Notes: generated by a model from the sequence alone, not told the origin. A stretch of 35,824 nt of DNA from Acidobacteriota bacterium (GCA_017994815.1 JAGOJY010000043.1:1-35824), one strand, 5' to 3'; positions 25,466 through 33,591 are shown, numbered from the stretch's first letter. Numbers and translations: made by a program.

Positions 25466-26583
25466 ACAGCGTGGACGAACGGCACCCCGACGAGCAGATC
25501 TCGGCGTTCGTCGACGGCGAGCTGGGACCCGACGAGTACACGCAGGTCAAGCGCCACCTCGAGGAGTGCGAGCGCTGCCGCGCCTACCTCGACGACCTGC
25601 GGACGTTGTCGTCTGCCGCGGACGCGCCGCCGCCGGTGCCGGAGCGGCTGTTGGCCAACATCGAGAGCCGGTTGCCGACGTCGTACGGCACCGCGCCCGC
25701 GCGCCGCGTCCCGCGGAGCCGCCGCCGCTGGCGCATGACGATCCCGCTCGCCGCGGCCGGCAGCCTCGCCGCGATGGTCGCGGTGGCGGCGCTGCTGCTC
25801 CAGCAGCGCGGCGCGCTGCCGTGGCAGCCCGCGCCCGCGGTGAAGGACGTGGCGCGCGAGGCCACGACGAGCGCGAAGGTCGAGGCCGCGCCGGACGCCG
25901 CGACAGCGCCGCCCGAACTCGGCGAGCAAGCCGCGCCGACGCAAGCCGCGCCGCCGCAACCGGAGAAGAAGGCCGAGTTGGACACGCTGGGCTACGCGGA
26001 GGCGCGCCAGCGCGAGGAGATGTCGTCGCCTTACGCGCTCGCGCCCTCGCCGGCGCCGGCCGAGGGCTCCCCGGCAGGCGCCGCGGACACCCGCGGGAAC
26101 GAGGCCGCGGCCGAGCCGGGGACGTCCGAGCCCGCGGCGCCGGCCGCGCCTGGCCTGGCGAAGGCGCAGTCGCGGCCGGCCGAGCTGCCGCGGCCGCAGG
26201 TCGGGGCCACCGCGCCGTCCACGGACGAGGAGCAACGGATGGCCCGGGGCGGTGTGGCGCAGTCGGCCGCGCCGGTCTCGTTCGCCGCGGCCCCATGCCG
26301 CACCACCTGGTATGCGGACGCGCCGGCGTTGCGCCTCGACGGCGCGGGCACGGCCCAGGTCAACAGCATCGCCGCCGACCTGGGCGGGAGCGTGCAGCCC
26401 GCCGAGGGGAACCACAACCGCGTGCTGCTCGTGGTCCCGCGCGGGCGCTGGCCGGAGCTGATCGAGCGGCTGCGGCGCGGCGGAGCAAACGGCGCGGCCG
26501 ACCTGCCGGTGCCGCCGCAGAGCTACGAGTGCGCCGGCCTTTTGCTCGCGATGCCGTCGGCGGCGGCGGCCCCGGGCCGCTAG
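25462..26583 (+). CDS. Zinc-finger anti-sigma factor with long Ala/Pro-rich periplasmic part
   Basis: The 373-residue protein has the anti-sigma zinc motif H32-x3-C36-x2-C39 (RHLEECERCRAYL) and one membrane span at about 93-113. The periplasmic part has a low-complexity Ala/Pro/Glu linker (about 120-270). A C-terminal compact domain follows at about 275-373, with two Cys, in APCRTTWYAD and QSYECAGLLL, that could form a disulfide. The linker and domain may sense an envelope or redox signal. It starts at GTG 25462 after GGGGAGG, overlapping the sigma stop. mntP begins 13 bases after its stop. Confidence 0.85.
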   Translation: MNSVDERHPDEQISAFVDGELGPDEYTQVKRHLEECERCRAYLDDLRTLSSAADAPPPVPERLLANIESRLPTSYGTAPARRVPRSRRRWRMTIPLAAAGSLAAMVAVAALLLQQRGALPWQPAPAVKDVAREATTSAKVEAAPDAATAPPELGEQAAPTQAAPPQPEKKAELDTLGYAEARQREEMSSPYALAPSPAPAEGSPAGAADTRGNEAAAEPGTSEPAAPAAPGLAKAQSRPAELPRPQVGATAPSTDEEQRMARGGVAQSAAPVSFAAAPCRTTWYADAPALRLDGAGTAQVNSIAADLGGSVQPAEGNHNRVLLVVPRGRWPELIERLRRGGANGAADLPVPPQSYECAGLLLAMPSAAAAPGR

Positions 26584-26596
26584 GCCACGCCGGCTC

Positions 26597-27169
26597 GTGC
26601 CGCTCCCCACGCTGCTGCTGCTCGCGGTGGGGCTGGCGATGGACGCCTTCGCCGCCGCGGTCACGTGCGGGTTCGCGTTCCGGCGCCGCGAGCACATCTC
26701 GGCGTTGCGCGTCGCGCTCTCGTTCGGCCTGTTCCAGGCCGGCATGCCGGTTGCCGGGTGGGTCGTCGGTCTCGGCGTGAGGTCCACGATCGTGGCGGTC
26801 GACCACTGGGTGGCGTTCGTGCTGCTGGCCGCGGTCGGCGCGCGCACGATCTGGGAAGCATGGTGCGCGGCGGAGGCCGCACCCAGCGGGCCGCCGCGCG
26901 CCGGCACGCTGCTCGCGCTGTCGGTCGCCACCAGCATCGACGCGTTCGTGATCGGCCTCACGCTGTCGGTGCTGGGCGTGGACATCGCCTACCCGGCCGC
27001 TGTCATCGGCGTGGTGACGTTCCTCCTGTCGTTCCTCGGGATCGTGATCGGTTACGAGTCGGGCAACCTCCTCCCACGCTCCTCGCGCCGCGCGGTCCAG
27101 GCGCTCGGCGGGCTGGTCCTGCTCGCGCTCGGGCTGCACATCCTCGTCGAGCACCTCGCGACCACCTGA
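26597..27169 (+). CDS. mntP: Manganese efflux pump MntP
   Basis: The 190-residue protein has six hydrophobic spans in two halves, each with the family acidic motif: LAMDAFAAAVTCG (D16) and ATSIDAFVIGLTLS (D115). Other MntP features are SFGLFQAGMPVAGW and the C-terminal GLVLLALGLHILVEHL. It exports Mn2+ from the cytoplasm and protects against manganese overload. It starts at GTG 26597, 13 bases after the anti-sigma stop, so it is probably in the ECF operon. The ribosome site is weak. A manganese riboswitch, often found before mntP, is not seen and would not fit here. Confidence 0.93.
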   Translation: MPLPTLLLLAVGLAMDAFAAAVTCGFAFRRREHISALRVALSFGLFQAGMPVAGWVVGLGVRSTIVAVDHWVAFVLLAAVGARTIWEAWCAAEAAPSGPPRAGTLLALSVATSIDAFVIGLTLSVLGVDIAYPAAVIGVVTFLLSFLGIVIGYESGNLLPRSSRRAVQALGGLVLLALGLHILVEHLATT

Positions 27170-27328
27170 CGAACCGTCACCCGCGATGGGACGGACGGCG
27201 CTCTGGGTGCGAACTGTCCCGCCGGACCGCGCCCGGCCGTTGCCGCCGTGCACCCGGCCCCGTATGTTGCGCGGGCTGTCGATCGCGCGTGCCGCCCGTG
27301 CCCGCGCCGAGCGCGATGCGGGGAAGCG

Positions 27329-27817
27329 ATGCGCAAAATCCGGAACAGCCTGGCAGTTCTCACGCTCATCGTCGGCGCGACGGCGAGCGCGGTGGCCCAC
27401 GACGACACCTTCAGGGCTCGCCTCAGCGGATCCGAGGAGGTGCCGGCCGTTTCGACCGGCGCGCGTGGCCGCGCGGCGCTGGAGATCGACGGCGACACCA
27501 TCGCGTTCGACGTTTCGTACGAGAACCTGGAAGGGGACGTTTCCGTGGCCCACATCCACCTCGGCCAGCGCGGCGTGTCCGGCAGCGTGATCGCGTTCTT
27601 CTGCGGCGGTGGCGGCAAGCCGGCCTGCCCGCCGGCGCCGGCCCGGATCACCGGCACGATCGTCGCGGCCGACGTAATCGGGCCGACGGCGCAAGGCATC
27701 GCGCCGGGCGAGTTCGAAGAGGCGGTGCGCGCGCTGCGGGCGGGCCTGGTCTACGCCAACGTGCACAGCTCGACGTTCCCCTCAGGCGAGATCCGCGGTC
27801 AGCTCCGCGAGGACTGA
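27329..27817 (+). CDS. Secreted CHRD-domain protein
   Basis: The 162-residue protein has a signal peptide (MRKIRNSLAVLTLIVGATASAVA) and then one CHRD domain filling the rest. It has TFRARLSGSEEVPAV, ALEIDGDTIAFDVSYENL, VAHIHLGQRGVSG, then LVYANVHSSTFPSGEIRGQL. CHRD domains are beta-sandwiches found in chordin and in many bacterial exported proteins; the bacterial role is not clear. A single disulfide may form between FFCGGG and KPACPP. ATG 27329 follows GGGGAAG. It is monocistronic, with a large inverted repeat after it. Confidence 0.88.
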   Translation: MRKIRNSLAVLTLIVGATASAVAHDDTFRARLSGSEEVPAVSTGARGRAALEIDGDTIAFDVSYENLEGDVSVAHIHLGQRGVSGSVIAFFCGGGGKPACPPAPARITGTIVAADVIGPTAQGIAPGEFEEAVRALRAGLVYANVHSSTFPSGEIRGQLRED

Positions 27818-27842
27818 AGCTCGAAAAGTCACATTGATGAAT

Positions 27843-27882
27843 ACCGGGTGCGTTAACGGCGAACCGGCCTGACGCACCCGGT
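27843..27882. terminator. Inverted repeat after the CHRD gene
   Basis: ACCGGGTGCGT and ACGCACCCGGT form a perfect 11-bp inverted repeat with an 18-base AT-containing centre, 25 bases after the stop. It is probably a terminator, though no T-run follows. An operator is also possible. Confidence 0.5.
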
Positions 27883-28110
27883 GAGCTTCGGCGGGGCCCT
27901 TGAAGTACGTCCGGAACCCCTGCGCGCGGTTGGGTGCCTGCCGTGCTCCGCTGCCCCCGGCCATGACGGCGTTTCGGACATGGCGCGCGGGCAAGCCGCG
28001 TGCAGGACGCGACCTGGAGTGTGCCGGGTCGGCTTCACCGATCCCTACCAGGACCTTGACGGAGGGCGTGCCTTCTGGCGTTCCGGCGCGATCTGGTCGA
28101 AGCTCCCCGC
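27883..28110 (+). other. Intergenic region upstream of the Rieske oxygenase
   Basis: I see no convincing promoter, repeat or gene in this stretch. A short open frame at 27881-28114 has no family features and no ribosome site. Confidence 0.4.
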
Positions 28111-29115
28111 GTGAAGGACGCCTGGTACATCGTCGCGGAATCGCGCGAAGTCGGCTCGCGCCCGGTCGGCGTCCAACTCCTCGGCGAGCCGCTGGTGCTG
28201 TTCCGCCCGCGAGCCGGGGGGATCGCGGCGCTGCGCGACTACTGCCCGCACCGCGGGATGGCGCTCTCGCACGGCGTGCTCGAGGACGGTGCGCTGACGT
28301 GCGTCTATCACGGCTGGCGCTTCGACGGATCCGGGACGTGCGTCCACATCCCGGCCAACCGCGAGGACGACCCGATCCCGCAGACCGCGCGCGTCGCGGC
28401 GTACCGCTGCCGCGAGCAGCAGGGCTACGCCTGGGTCTGGCCGGGGGAAGGGGAGCCCGCGGGCGGGCCGCCGCTGCTCGAGCATTTCGGCGAGCGCGGC
28501 TGGAACTGGACCCGTCTCGGCGCGACGGTGCACGGTCCGGTGGACCAGGTCGTCGAAAACTTCATCGACAACCCGCACACCGGCTACGTGCACGGCGGGC
28601 TGTTCCGCAACCCGGCCTCGCACCTCGCGCACCACACGGTGCGGCTGGTGGACGACGGCGTGGTGATCGACATCGAGGAGGAAGGCTCGACCGACAGCCT
28701 GCTCGGCCGCGTGCTCCTCCGCCGCGGCCAGAAGATCGCGCACCAGGACCGTTTCGTCTGGCCATCCACGGTGCGCGTCGCGTACACGTTCGGCGAGCGC
28801 TGGTCGGTGATCGGCACGCAGTTCTGCACCCCGCTCGACGAGGGCACGACCCGCGTGTTCGTCCACGTGGCGTGGTCCTTGGGTTGGCTGACGCGGTGGG
28901 CCGGGTGGGGAGTGCGGATGGCCGGCCGGCGCATCCTGGCGCAGGACCTCGCCGTCCTGGACGTGCAGGGCGAGCAGCTCCGCCGGCTCGGTCGCGAGTT
29001 CTGCTCGATCCCGGCCGACACCGCGGCGCACTGGATCGCCAGCTACCGCCGCCACCGCGCGGCGGGTGACCCGCTGCCGCCGGCGCGCGAGAAGCGCGTC
29101 ACGTTCCGTGTCTGA
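28111..29115 (+). CDS. Rieske non-haem iron oxygenase
   Basis: The 334-residue protein has an N-terminal Rieske [2Fe-2S] domain with C45-x-H47 (YCPHRGMALSHG) and C64-x2-H67 (CVYHGWRFDGSG). The C-terminal catalytic domain has the mononuclear iron ligands in ENFIDNPHTGYVHGG (D153, H156, H161), and probably D279 or D284 in AQDLAVLDVQG. It resembles the single-component PaO or VanA-like branch that demethylates or hydroxylates aromatic or other cyclic substrates with an external reductase. No ferredoxin or reductase gene is adjacent. The start GTG 28111 has a weak ribosome site. It overlaps the M28 peptidase gene by 8 bases. Confidence 0.9.
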   Translation: MKDAWYIVAESREVGSRPVGVQLLGEPLVLFRPRAGGIAALRDYCPHRGMALSHGVLEDGALTCVYHGWRFDGSGTCVHIPANREDDPIPQTARVAAYRCREQQGYAWVWPGEGEPAGGPPLLEHFGERGWNWTRLGATVHGPVDQVVENFIDNPHTGYVHGGLFRNPASHLAHHTVRLVDDGVVIDIEEEGSTDSLLGRVLLRRGQKIAHQDRFVWPSTVRVAYTFGERWSVIGTQFCTPLDEGTTRVFVHVAWSLGWLTRWAGWGVRMAGRRILAQDLAVLDVQGEQLRRLGREFCSIPADTAAHWIASYRRHRAAGDPLPPAREKRVTFRV

Positions 29116-30109
29116 CGGGCGGCGCGGGGTGGCCGCCGTGACCGGGATCGTGCTCCGCGTCGCGCTCGGCGTGCTCGTCGCCGCGCTCCTGCTCGGGGTC
29201 GCGGCGCGCTTCTACGTCAACCCGCCCGGCCATGGGGCCGCGCGGGCCGTGAACGGCGCGGCGAGCCCCGACGCCCTGCGGCGGCACGTCGAGTTCCTGT
29301 GCGCGAGCCCGCGCAGCCACCGCGATGTCGCGCACCTCGACGAGTTGGCGGACTACATCGCGCGCGAGCTGGAGCGGGCCGGCGGCCGCGTCACGCGCCA
29401 GCCGTACGCCGCGGAGGGCACGACGTACCAGAACGTCGTGGCGCGCCTCGGCCCGGAAACCGGTGACGTCGTCGTGATCGGCGCGCACTACGACGCGTTC
29501 GGGCCGCTGCCCGGGGCGGACGACAACGCCAGCGGCGTGGCGGTCCTGCTCGAAGCGGCGCGGCTCCTGCGCGGCGCGGAACTGGGCTGCCGGGTGGAGG
29601 CGGTGGCCTACACGCTGGAGGAGCCGCCCTACTTCGGCGGCCCCGGGATGGGCAGCGCCGTGCACGCGGCGTCGCTCGACGCCGCCGCGGCGAGCGTGCG
29701 CGGCGCGCTCACGCTGGAGATGCTCGGGTACTTCAGCGACCGGCAACCCTGGCCCGCCACGCTCGGCTGGCTCTGGCTGGTCTACCCGCGGCACGGCCAC
29801 TTCGTCGCGCTCGTCGGCCGCCCGCAGGACCGCGCGCTGGCCCGCACGGTCAAGGGCGCGGCCAATGGCGCCGGCAGCGTCCCGTTCCACGCCTACGTCG
29901 GCCCGCGGCTCGCGGTAGGCGACCTGTCCGACCACCGCAACTACTGGGAACGCGGGTTCCCCGCGCTGATGCTGACCGACACCGCCTTCGTGCGGAATCC
30001 CAATTACCACACGCCGCACGACACGCCGGAGACGCTCGACTACGAGCGGATGGCGCAGGTCGCGCGCGCGGTCGCGAGCGCCGTCGCGACGCTCGCGGCC
30101 CCGCGCTAG
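29108..30109 (+). CDS. Membrane-anchored M28-family metallopeptidase
   Basis: The 333-residue protein has one N-terminal membrane span (about 12-35) and an extracytoplasmic M28 peptidase domain. Zinc ligands and catalytic residues are seen: H127 in GAHYDAFG, D138/D139 in GADDNASG, E171/E172 in YTLEEPPYFGG, E204 in LTLEMLGYF, and a final His in NYHTPHDTPETLDY. The fold is that of aminopeptidases that use two zincs; the real substrate may be a peptide or a glutaminyl group. GTG 29108 is in frame and overlaps the Rieske stop by 8 bases; GTG 29138 is a possible later start. The pair may be one operon. Confidence 0.9.
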   Translation: MSDGRRGVAAVTGIVLRVALGVLVAALLLGVAARFYVNPPGHGAARAVNGAASPDALRRHVEFLCASPRSHRDVAHLDELADYIARELERAGGRVTRQPYAAEGTTYQNVVARLGPETGDVVVIGAHYDAFGPLPGADDNASGVAVLLEAARLLRGAELGCRVEAVAYTLEEPPYFGGPGMGSAVHAASLDAAAASVRGALTLEMLGYFSDRQPWPATLGWLWLVYPRHGHFVALVGRPQDRALARTVKGAANGAGSVPFHAYVGPRLAVGDLSDHRNYWERGFPALMLTDTAFVRNPNYHTPHDTPETLDYERMAQVARAVASAVATLAAPR

Positions 30110-30141
30110 CCGGCGCGCGGTCCGCCGCGCCCGGCCGGGCG

Positions 30142-30147
30142 TAAGAT
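30142..30147 (+). promoter_or_regulatory. -10 box of the Smr-domain gene
   Basis: TAAGAT ends 10 bases before the ATG at 30158, so the transcript would be nearly leaderless. No clear -35 box is seen. Confidence 0.4.
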
Positions 30148-30157
30148 CCGGCCCACG

Positions 30158-30625
30158 ATGCCGTACCCCGTCGGGACCCTGGTGCGCGTGACGACGATCG
30201 GCAAGGTGGGGCGCGTCGTTTCGGCCGCCCGCGGCGGCCGCTACCACGTGCTGATCGGCGCGGTCCAGGTCGCGTGCCGGGAGCGGGACCTGGAAGTCGC
30301 CACCGGACCGGACGCGCGCCCGAAGCGAAGCCGGACCGCCGTCGCCCCGCCGCCGCCGGACGTTCAGCCTGGAGCCTCGCAGCCCGAACGCGCCCGGCTC
30401 GTATCGATCGATCTCCACGGCGCCACCGTCGACGAGGCGCTGCGCACCGTGCAGGAGCGGCTGGACGAAGCGCTCCGGGCCGGCCTCGAGCACCTCGACA
30501 TCGTCCACGGCCGCGGCAGCGGACGGGTGCGGCGTGCGGTCCACCGGCTGCTGCAGGGGATCGGCGCGGTGCGCCACTTCGAGCTGCTGCCCGACAATCC
30601 CGGCGTGACCAGGGTCTACTTCTGA
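30158..30625 (+). CDS. Standalone Smr protein resembling the C-terminal part of MutS2
   Basis: The 155-residue protein has an N-terminal KOW-like segment at about 5-48 (VGTLVRVTTIGKVGRVVSA, then ACRERDLEV), a Pro-rich linker and an Smr domain at about 82-155 with DLHG (85-88) and HGRGSGRVR (117-125). This is the order found at the end of MutS2, but the ATPase and clamp parts are absent. Smr domains nick or bind branched DNA or act on RNA in ribosome rescue. DLHG in place of the MutS2 DLRG is normal for Smr proteins. A -10 box lies 10 bases before the ATG. A terminator follows. Confidence 0.85.
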   Translation: MPYPVGTLVRVTTIGKVGRVVSAARGGRYHVLIGAVQVACRERDLEVATGPDARPKRSRTAVAPPPPDVQPGASQPERARLVSIDLHGATVDEALRTVQERLDEALRAGLEHLDIVHGRGSGRVRRAVHRLLQGIGAVRHFELLPDNPGVTRVYF

Positions 30626-30646
30626 TTCGACCGGTGAGGCCCGGCA

Positions 30647-30669
30647 GGGACGGGGTGGGCGCCCGTCCC
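30647..30669. terminator. Bidirectional terminator between the Smr and doxX genes
   Basis: GGGACGGG and CCCGTCCC form a perfect 8-bp stem with a 7-base loop, between two convergent stops. Confidence 0.6.
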
Positions 30670-30675
30670 CCGTGC

Positions 30676-31125
30676 TCAGCCGCGCCGCAGGGCGCACGCT
30701 CCCGGGCCGAGGAGCGCCTGCGCCAGGAGCGTCACGACCAGGAACACCGGGTACTCCCAGCCTCCGTTCGGGCTGGTGAACATCCACCCGTTCGGGACGT
30801 GCACGCTCGCCGCGCCGACCATCACCACCGCGAGGGCCAGCGACGCGGCGCGGACGCGGTAGCCGGCGAGCAAGGCCAGCCCGCCGAGGAGTTCCAGCGC
30901 GAACACCGGGTACGCCGTCCAGCCCGGGAACCCCGCCGCCTCGAAGAACGCGACGGTGCCGGGGAAGGTGTAGATCAACGCCTTGGCCAGCGCGTGGGCG
31001 ACGAAGACCAGGCCGTGCGCGCCCCGCAGCAGCAGCGGTCCCAGCCTGGCGAGCCGGTCCCGGACGGCGCCCTTGTCGCCGGCGAGAGTCTGTCCCTGAA
31101 GCCAAGTTGACGAGTTGGTGGTCAT
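30676..31125 (-). CDS. DoxX-family membrane protein
   Basis: The 149-residue protein has four hydrophobic spans and the DoxX pattern: LLLRGAHGLVFVAHALAKAL, then FPGWTAYPVFALELLGGLALLAGY and the C-terminal FTSPNGGWEYPVFLVVTLLAQALLG. DoxX proteins are quinone- or redox-linked membrane proteins, often next to MarR or other redox regulators. The ATG at 31123-31125 follows GGAGG; the in-frame ATG at 31164 would place the start inside the operator region. It is divergent from the marR gene and shares operators with it, so it is very likely under its control. Confidence 0.9.
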   Translation of the reverse strand: MTTNSSTWLQGQTLAGDKGAVRDRLARLGPLLLRGAHGLVFVAHALAKALIYTFPGTVAFFEAAGFPGWTAYPVFALELLGGLALLAGYRVRAASLALAVVMVGAASVHVPNGWMFTSPNGGWEYPVFLVVTLLAQALLGPGACALRRG

Positions 31126-31148
31126 TTCCCGGAAGCCTCCATGATTAG

Positions 31149-31160
31149 TTGCGAGCGCAA
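31149..31160. promoter_or_regulatory. MarR-type operator 1
   Basis: TTGCGAGCGCAA, within the 14-base GTTGCG-AG-CGCAAC palindrome, lies at the expected transcription start of doxX. Its centre is 31 bases from that of operator 2, close to three helical turns. Confidence 0.65.
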
Positions 31161-31162
31161 CC

Positions 31163-31191
31163 AATCTACGCCAAGGTCATTGCACGCGCAA
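31163..31191 (-). promoter_or_regulatory. Promoter of doxX
   Basis: On the minus strand TTGCGC (31186-31191) and TAGATT (31163-31168) are 17 bases apart. The -35 box lies inside operator 2, so a bound repressor would block it. Confidence 0.5.
31180..31191. promoter_or_regulatory. MarR-type operator 2
   Basis: TTGCACGCGCAA has the same TTGC-N4-GCAA form as operator 1 and covers the -35 boxes of both divergent promoters. Confidence 0.65.
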
Positions 31192-31208
31192 CTACCATTC
31201 GGTATGCT
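31180..31208 (+). promoter_or_regulatory. Promoter of the marR gene
   Basis: TTGCAC (31180-31185) and TATGCT (31203-31208) are 17 bases apart. The -10 box ends 6 bases before the GTG at 31215, so the mRNA would be leaderless. Confidence 0.55.
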
Positions 31209-31214
31209 CTGCGG

Positions 31215-31721
31215 GTGAACAACTCCGAGGTCCCGCGGCACCAGGTGGCCTGGCGCGCGCTGCTCGCGGCGCACGCCCGGCTGACGGCGACGATCGGCGA
31301 GGCGCTCAAGGCGGCCGGGGTGCTCAGCCTCGAGGCCTACGACGTGCTCGTCTCGATCGCGTTCGCCCCCGGCGAGCGCATCCGGCTGAGCGACCTGGCC
31401 CAGGCCGTGTTGCTGAGCAAGAGCGGCTTGACCCGCAGCGTCGACCGGCTCGCGGCCGCCGGCCTAATGCGCCGCGAGAGCTGCGCGGACGACGGGCGGG
31501 TGGTGCATGCGGTGCTGACGCGCAAGGGGAAAGCGGCGCTCGAGCGCGCGTGGGCGGTGTACCGGCAGCAGATCGACCGGATCGTCGGCGGCACGCTCAC
31601 GCCGGCCGAGAGCGAGACATTGCGCGGGCTCCTCGACCGGCTGAGCGCCGCGGCCGAGCCGCCGCGCGCGCTGGCCGGCCCGACCCGCACGGCCAAGCCG
31701 CGGCCCCGCGCGCGCCGCTGA
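31215..31721 (+). CDS. MarR-family transcriptional regulator
   Basis: The 168-residue protein has the MarR winged helix-turn-helix: LSLEAYDVLVSIAFAP, then RLSDLAQAVLLSKSGLTRSVDRLAAAGLMRRE, and the wing with DDGRVVHAVLTRKGKAAL. Dimerisation helices lie at both ends, followed by a basic C-terminal tail (RTAKPRPRARR). It probably represses itself and the divergent doxX gene through the two TTGC-N4-GCAA operators. Its ligand may be an oxidant or phenolic compound. GTG 31215 is chosen because it lies just after the -10 box; an upstream in-frame start at 31149 would lie inside the operators. Confidence 0.9.
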   Translation: MNNSEVPRHQVAWRALLAAHARLTATIGEALKAAGVLSLEAYDVLVSIAFAPGERIRLSDLAQAVLLSKSGLTRSVDRLAAAGLMRRESCADDGRVVHAVLTRKGKAALERAWAVYRQQIDRIVGGTLTPAESETLRGLLDRLSAAAEPPRALAGPTRTAKPRPRARR

Positions 31722-31730
31722 CGACGGCGC

Positions 31731-32423
31731 TCAGCTTCTGGCCGGCCGCGCGCAGCCGATCTCCAGCGCGTCGCAGAGGAACTTCACCAGCGGCATCGCC
31801 TCCGCGAAGCGCGCGCGCGCCAGCTTGACCAGGCCCGGTCCGAGCATCTGCGCTCGCGTCGCGCCCGCGACGGCGACGAAGTCCTTGCGCTTGAGGTCGG
31901 CGATCGCCGGGTGATCCGGCGCGAAGCCCTGCGGCGGGCGGACGAGCGTGTCGCCCGCGAGTTCCCAGTGTGCGGTGAAGCGCGCGTCGTCGCGCGCCTT
32001 GAACCACCGCGCGGGCCGGGCGGCGACGTACGCCCGGATCCGCGCCAGCGCCTCGGGCTCGGGGTGCCAGCAGCCGGCGGCAAGGAAGCACTCGTCGAGC
32101 GCCAGGTGCACGTAGAACCCCGGCGCGTGCACGTCCTTGCCCAGCGCGTGCCGGAACTGGATCCCGACGTTCGTCTTGTAGGGCGTCTTGTCGCGGGAGA
32201 ACCGCGTGTCGCGGTGGACGCGCATCAGCGAGCCGCCGACCCGCAGCGGCTCGGCGCGGAACGACGGCGCGAAGCGCGCGAGGTGCGGCCGCATCGCCGC
32301 GATGAACTTCAGCGCCGGCTCGCGGACCAGCGTCTCGTAGCGCTGCTTGTTGGCCTCGAACCACGCCCGCTCGTTGTGGGCGGTCAGTTCGGCCAGGAAG
32401 TCGAAGGTCGTGCGCGTGAACAT
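31731..32423 (-). CDS. DUF2461 (TIGR02453-type) protein
   Basis: The 230-residue protein has the DUF2461 pattern: TFDFLAELTAHNERAWFEANKQRYE at the N-terminus, then FSRDKTPYKTNVGIQFRH, APGFYVHLALDECFLAAGCW and a C-terminal helical region. The family is widespread and has no proven function. It starts 7 bases after the stop of the old yellow enzyme gene, with GAGGAG upstream of its ATG overlapping that stop. The two are thus translated together. No catalytic residues are obvious. Confidence 0.9.
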   Translation of the reverse strand: MFTRTTFDFLAELTAHNERAWFEANKQRYETLVREPALKFIAAMRPHLARFAPSFRAEPLRVGGSLMRVHRDTRFSRDKTPYKTNVGIQFRHALGKDVHAPGFYVHLALDECFLAAGCWHPEPEALARIRAYVAARPARWFKARDDARFTAHWELAGDTLVRPPQGFAPDHPAIADLKRKDFVAVAGATRAQMLGPGLVKLARARFAEAMPLVKFLCDALEIGCARPARS

Positions 32424-32430
32424 CCGCTCC

Positions 32431-33546
32431 TCACCGCCCCGGGCCGCTGCCGAACAGCGCCGCGTGCCGCGCGGGGCGCGCCCGCAGGTACTGGTTCGGG
32501 GCGCTGATGCTGGCCCCGAGGTGCGCGGCAGCGTGCCAGGGCCAGCGTGGGTCGTAGAGGAAGCCGCGTGCGAGCGCCACCAGGTCGGCGTCGCCGTTGG
32601 CCACGATCGCCTCGGCGTGGTCGAAGGCCGTGATCAGGCCGACCGCCACGACCGGCACGCTGGTCGCGGCCTTCACCGCCCGCGCGAACGGCACTTGGTA
32701 CCCCGGGGCGGCCGGTATCCGCGCGGCCGGCGCCATGCCGCCGCTCGAAACGTGGATCGCGCCGCACCCGCGGCGCTCGAGTTCCTTCGCGAACGCGATC
32801 GTCTGCGGAAGGTCCCACCCGCCCGGCACCCAGTCGGTCGCCGAGACCCGCATCGACACCGGCCGCTCCGCCGGGAACGCCGCGCGCACCGCCTCGAAGA
32901 CCTCCAGCGGGAAGCGCATGCGGTTCTCGAGGCTGCCGCCGTAGCGGTCGTCGCGCTGGTTCGCCAGCGGCGAGAGGAACTGGTGCAGCAGGTAGCCGTG
33001 CGCGCCGTGCAGTTGCACCGCGGCCAGCCCGAGCCGGCCCGCGCGCACGGCCGCCGCGGCGAAGGCGTCGCGGACGCGGGCCAGGCCGCGCTCGTCGAGC
33101 GCCCGCGGCGGCGCTTCTCCCTCGGCGAACGGGACCGCCGACGGGGCCAGCGTCTGCCATCCGCCGGGTTCGTCCGGGCGCAGCTGCGCGCCGCCCTCCC
33201 ACGGCACGCGGGTCGAGGCTTTGCGCCCGGCGTGGCCGAGCTGGATCGCGATCGGCATGTCGGACCAGCGGCGGATGCTCTCGAGCACGCGCGCGAGCGC
33301 GGCTTCGGTCTCGTCCGACCACAGGCCGAGGTCCGCGGGCGAGATCCGCCCTTCGGGCTCGACCGCGGTGGCCTCGATCGTCAGCAGCGCGGCGCCGGAC
33401 AGCGCGAGGTGCCCGAGATGGATCAGGTGCCAGTCCGTGGCCCGGCCCTCGTCGGCCGAGTACTGGCACATCGGTGCGACGACGATGCGGTTGCGCAGCT
33501 CGAGGCCGCGGACGCGGAGCGGCGTGAAGAGGCGTGGAACACTCAT
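32431..33546 (-). CDS. Old yellow enzyme (YqjM-like ene-reductase)
   Basis: The 371-residue protein is an FMN-dependent NAD(P)H:flavin oxidoreductase of the thermophilic-like OYE class. It has C27 and Y29 in [41 protein letters not shown], the His pair and Tyr in [15 protein letters not shown], and [17 protein letters not shown]. The late FMN-phosphate motif [14 protein letters not shown] and an arginine segment ([17 protein letters not shown]) complete the barrel. Such enzymes reduce activated C=C bonds of aldehydes, ketones or nitro compounds. It has GGAGAA six bases before the ATG. The MFS permease gene ends 45 bases upstream on the same strand, and the DUF2461 gene follows by 7 bases. Confidence 0.95.
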   Translation of the reverse strand: MSVPRLFTPLRVRGLELRNRIVVAPMCQYSADEGRATDWHLIHLGHLALSGAALLTIEATAVEPEGRISPADLGLWSDETEAALARVLESIRRWSDMPIAIQLGHAGRKASTRVPWEGGAQLRPDEPGGWQTLAPSAVPFAEGEAPPRALDERGLARVRDAFAAAAVRAGRLGLAAVQLHGAHGYLLHQFLSPLANQRDDRYGGSLENRMRFPLEVFEAVRAAFPAERPVSMRVSATDWVPGGWDLPQTIAFAKELERRGCGAIHVSSGGMAPAARIPAAPGYQVPFARAVKAATSVPVVAVGLITAFDHAEAIVANGDADLVALARGFLYDPRWPWHAAAHLGASISAPNQYLRARPARHAALFGSGPGR

Positions 33547-33591
33547 CGGGTGTTCTCCGGGAAGCGGGTGGTGCAGGCCCGCCGCTCCATC

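Noticed and set aside
26500..26597. A yybP-ykoY manganese riboswitch before mntP
   Set aside because: Only 13 bases separate the anti-sigma stop from mntP, and no matching structure is seen in the coding sequence before it.
27881..28114. Small plus-strand open frame upstream of the Rieske gene
   Set aside because: There is no ribosome site, no recognisable feature, and it overlaps the Rieske start in another frame.
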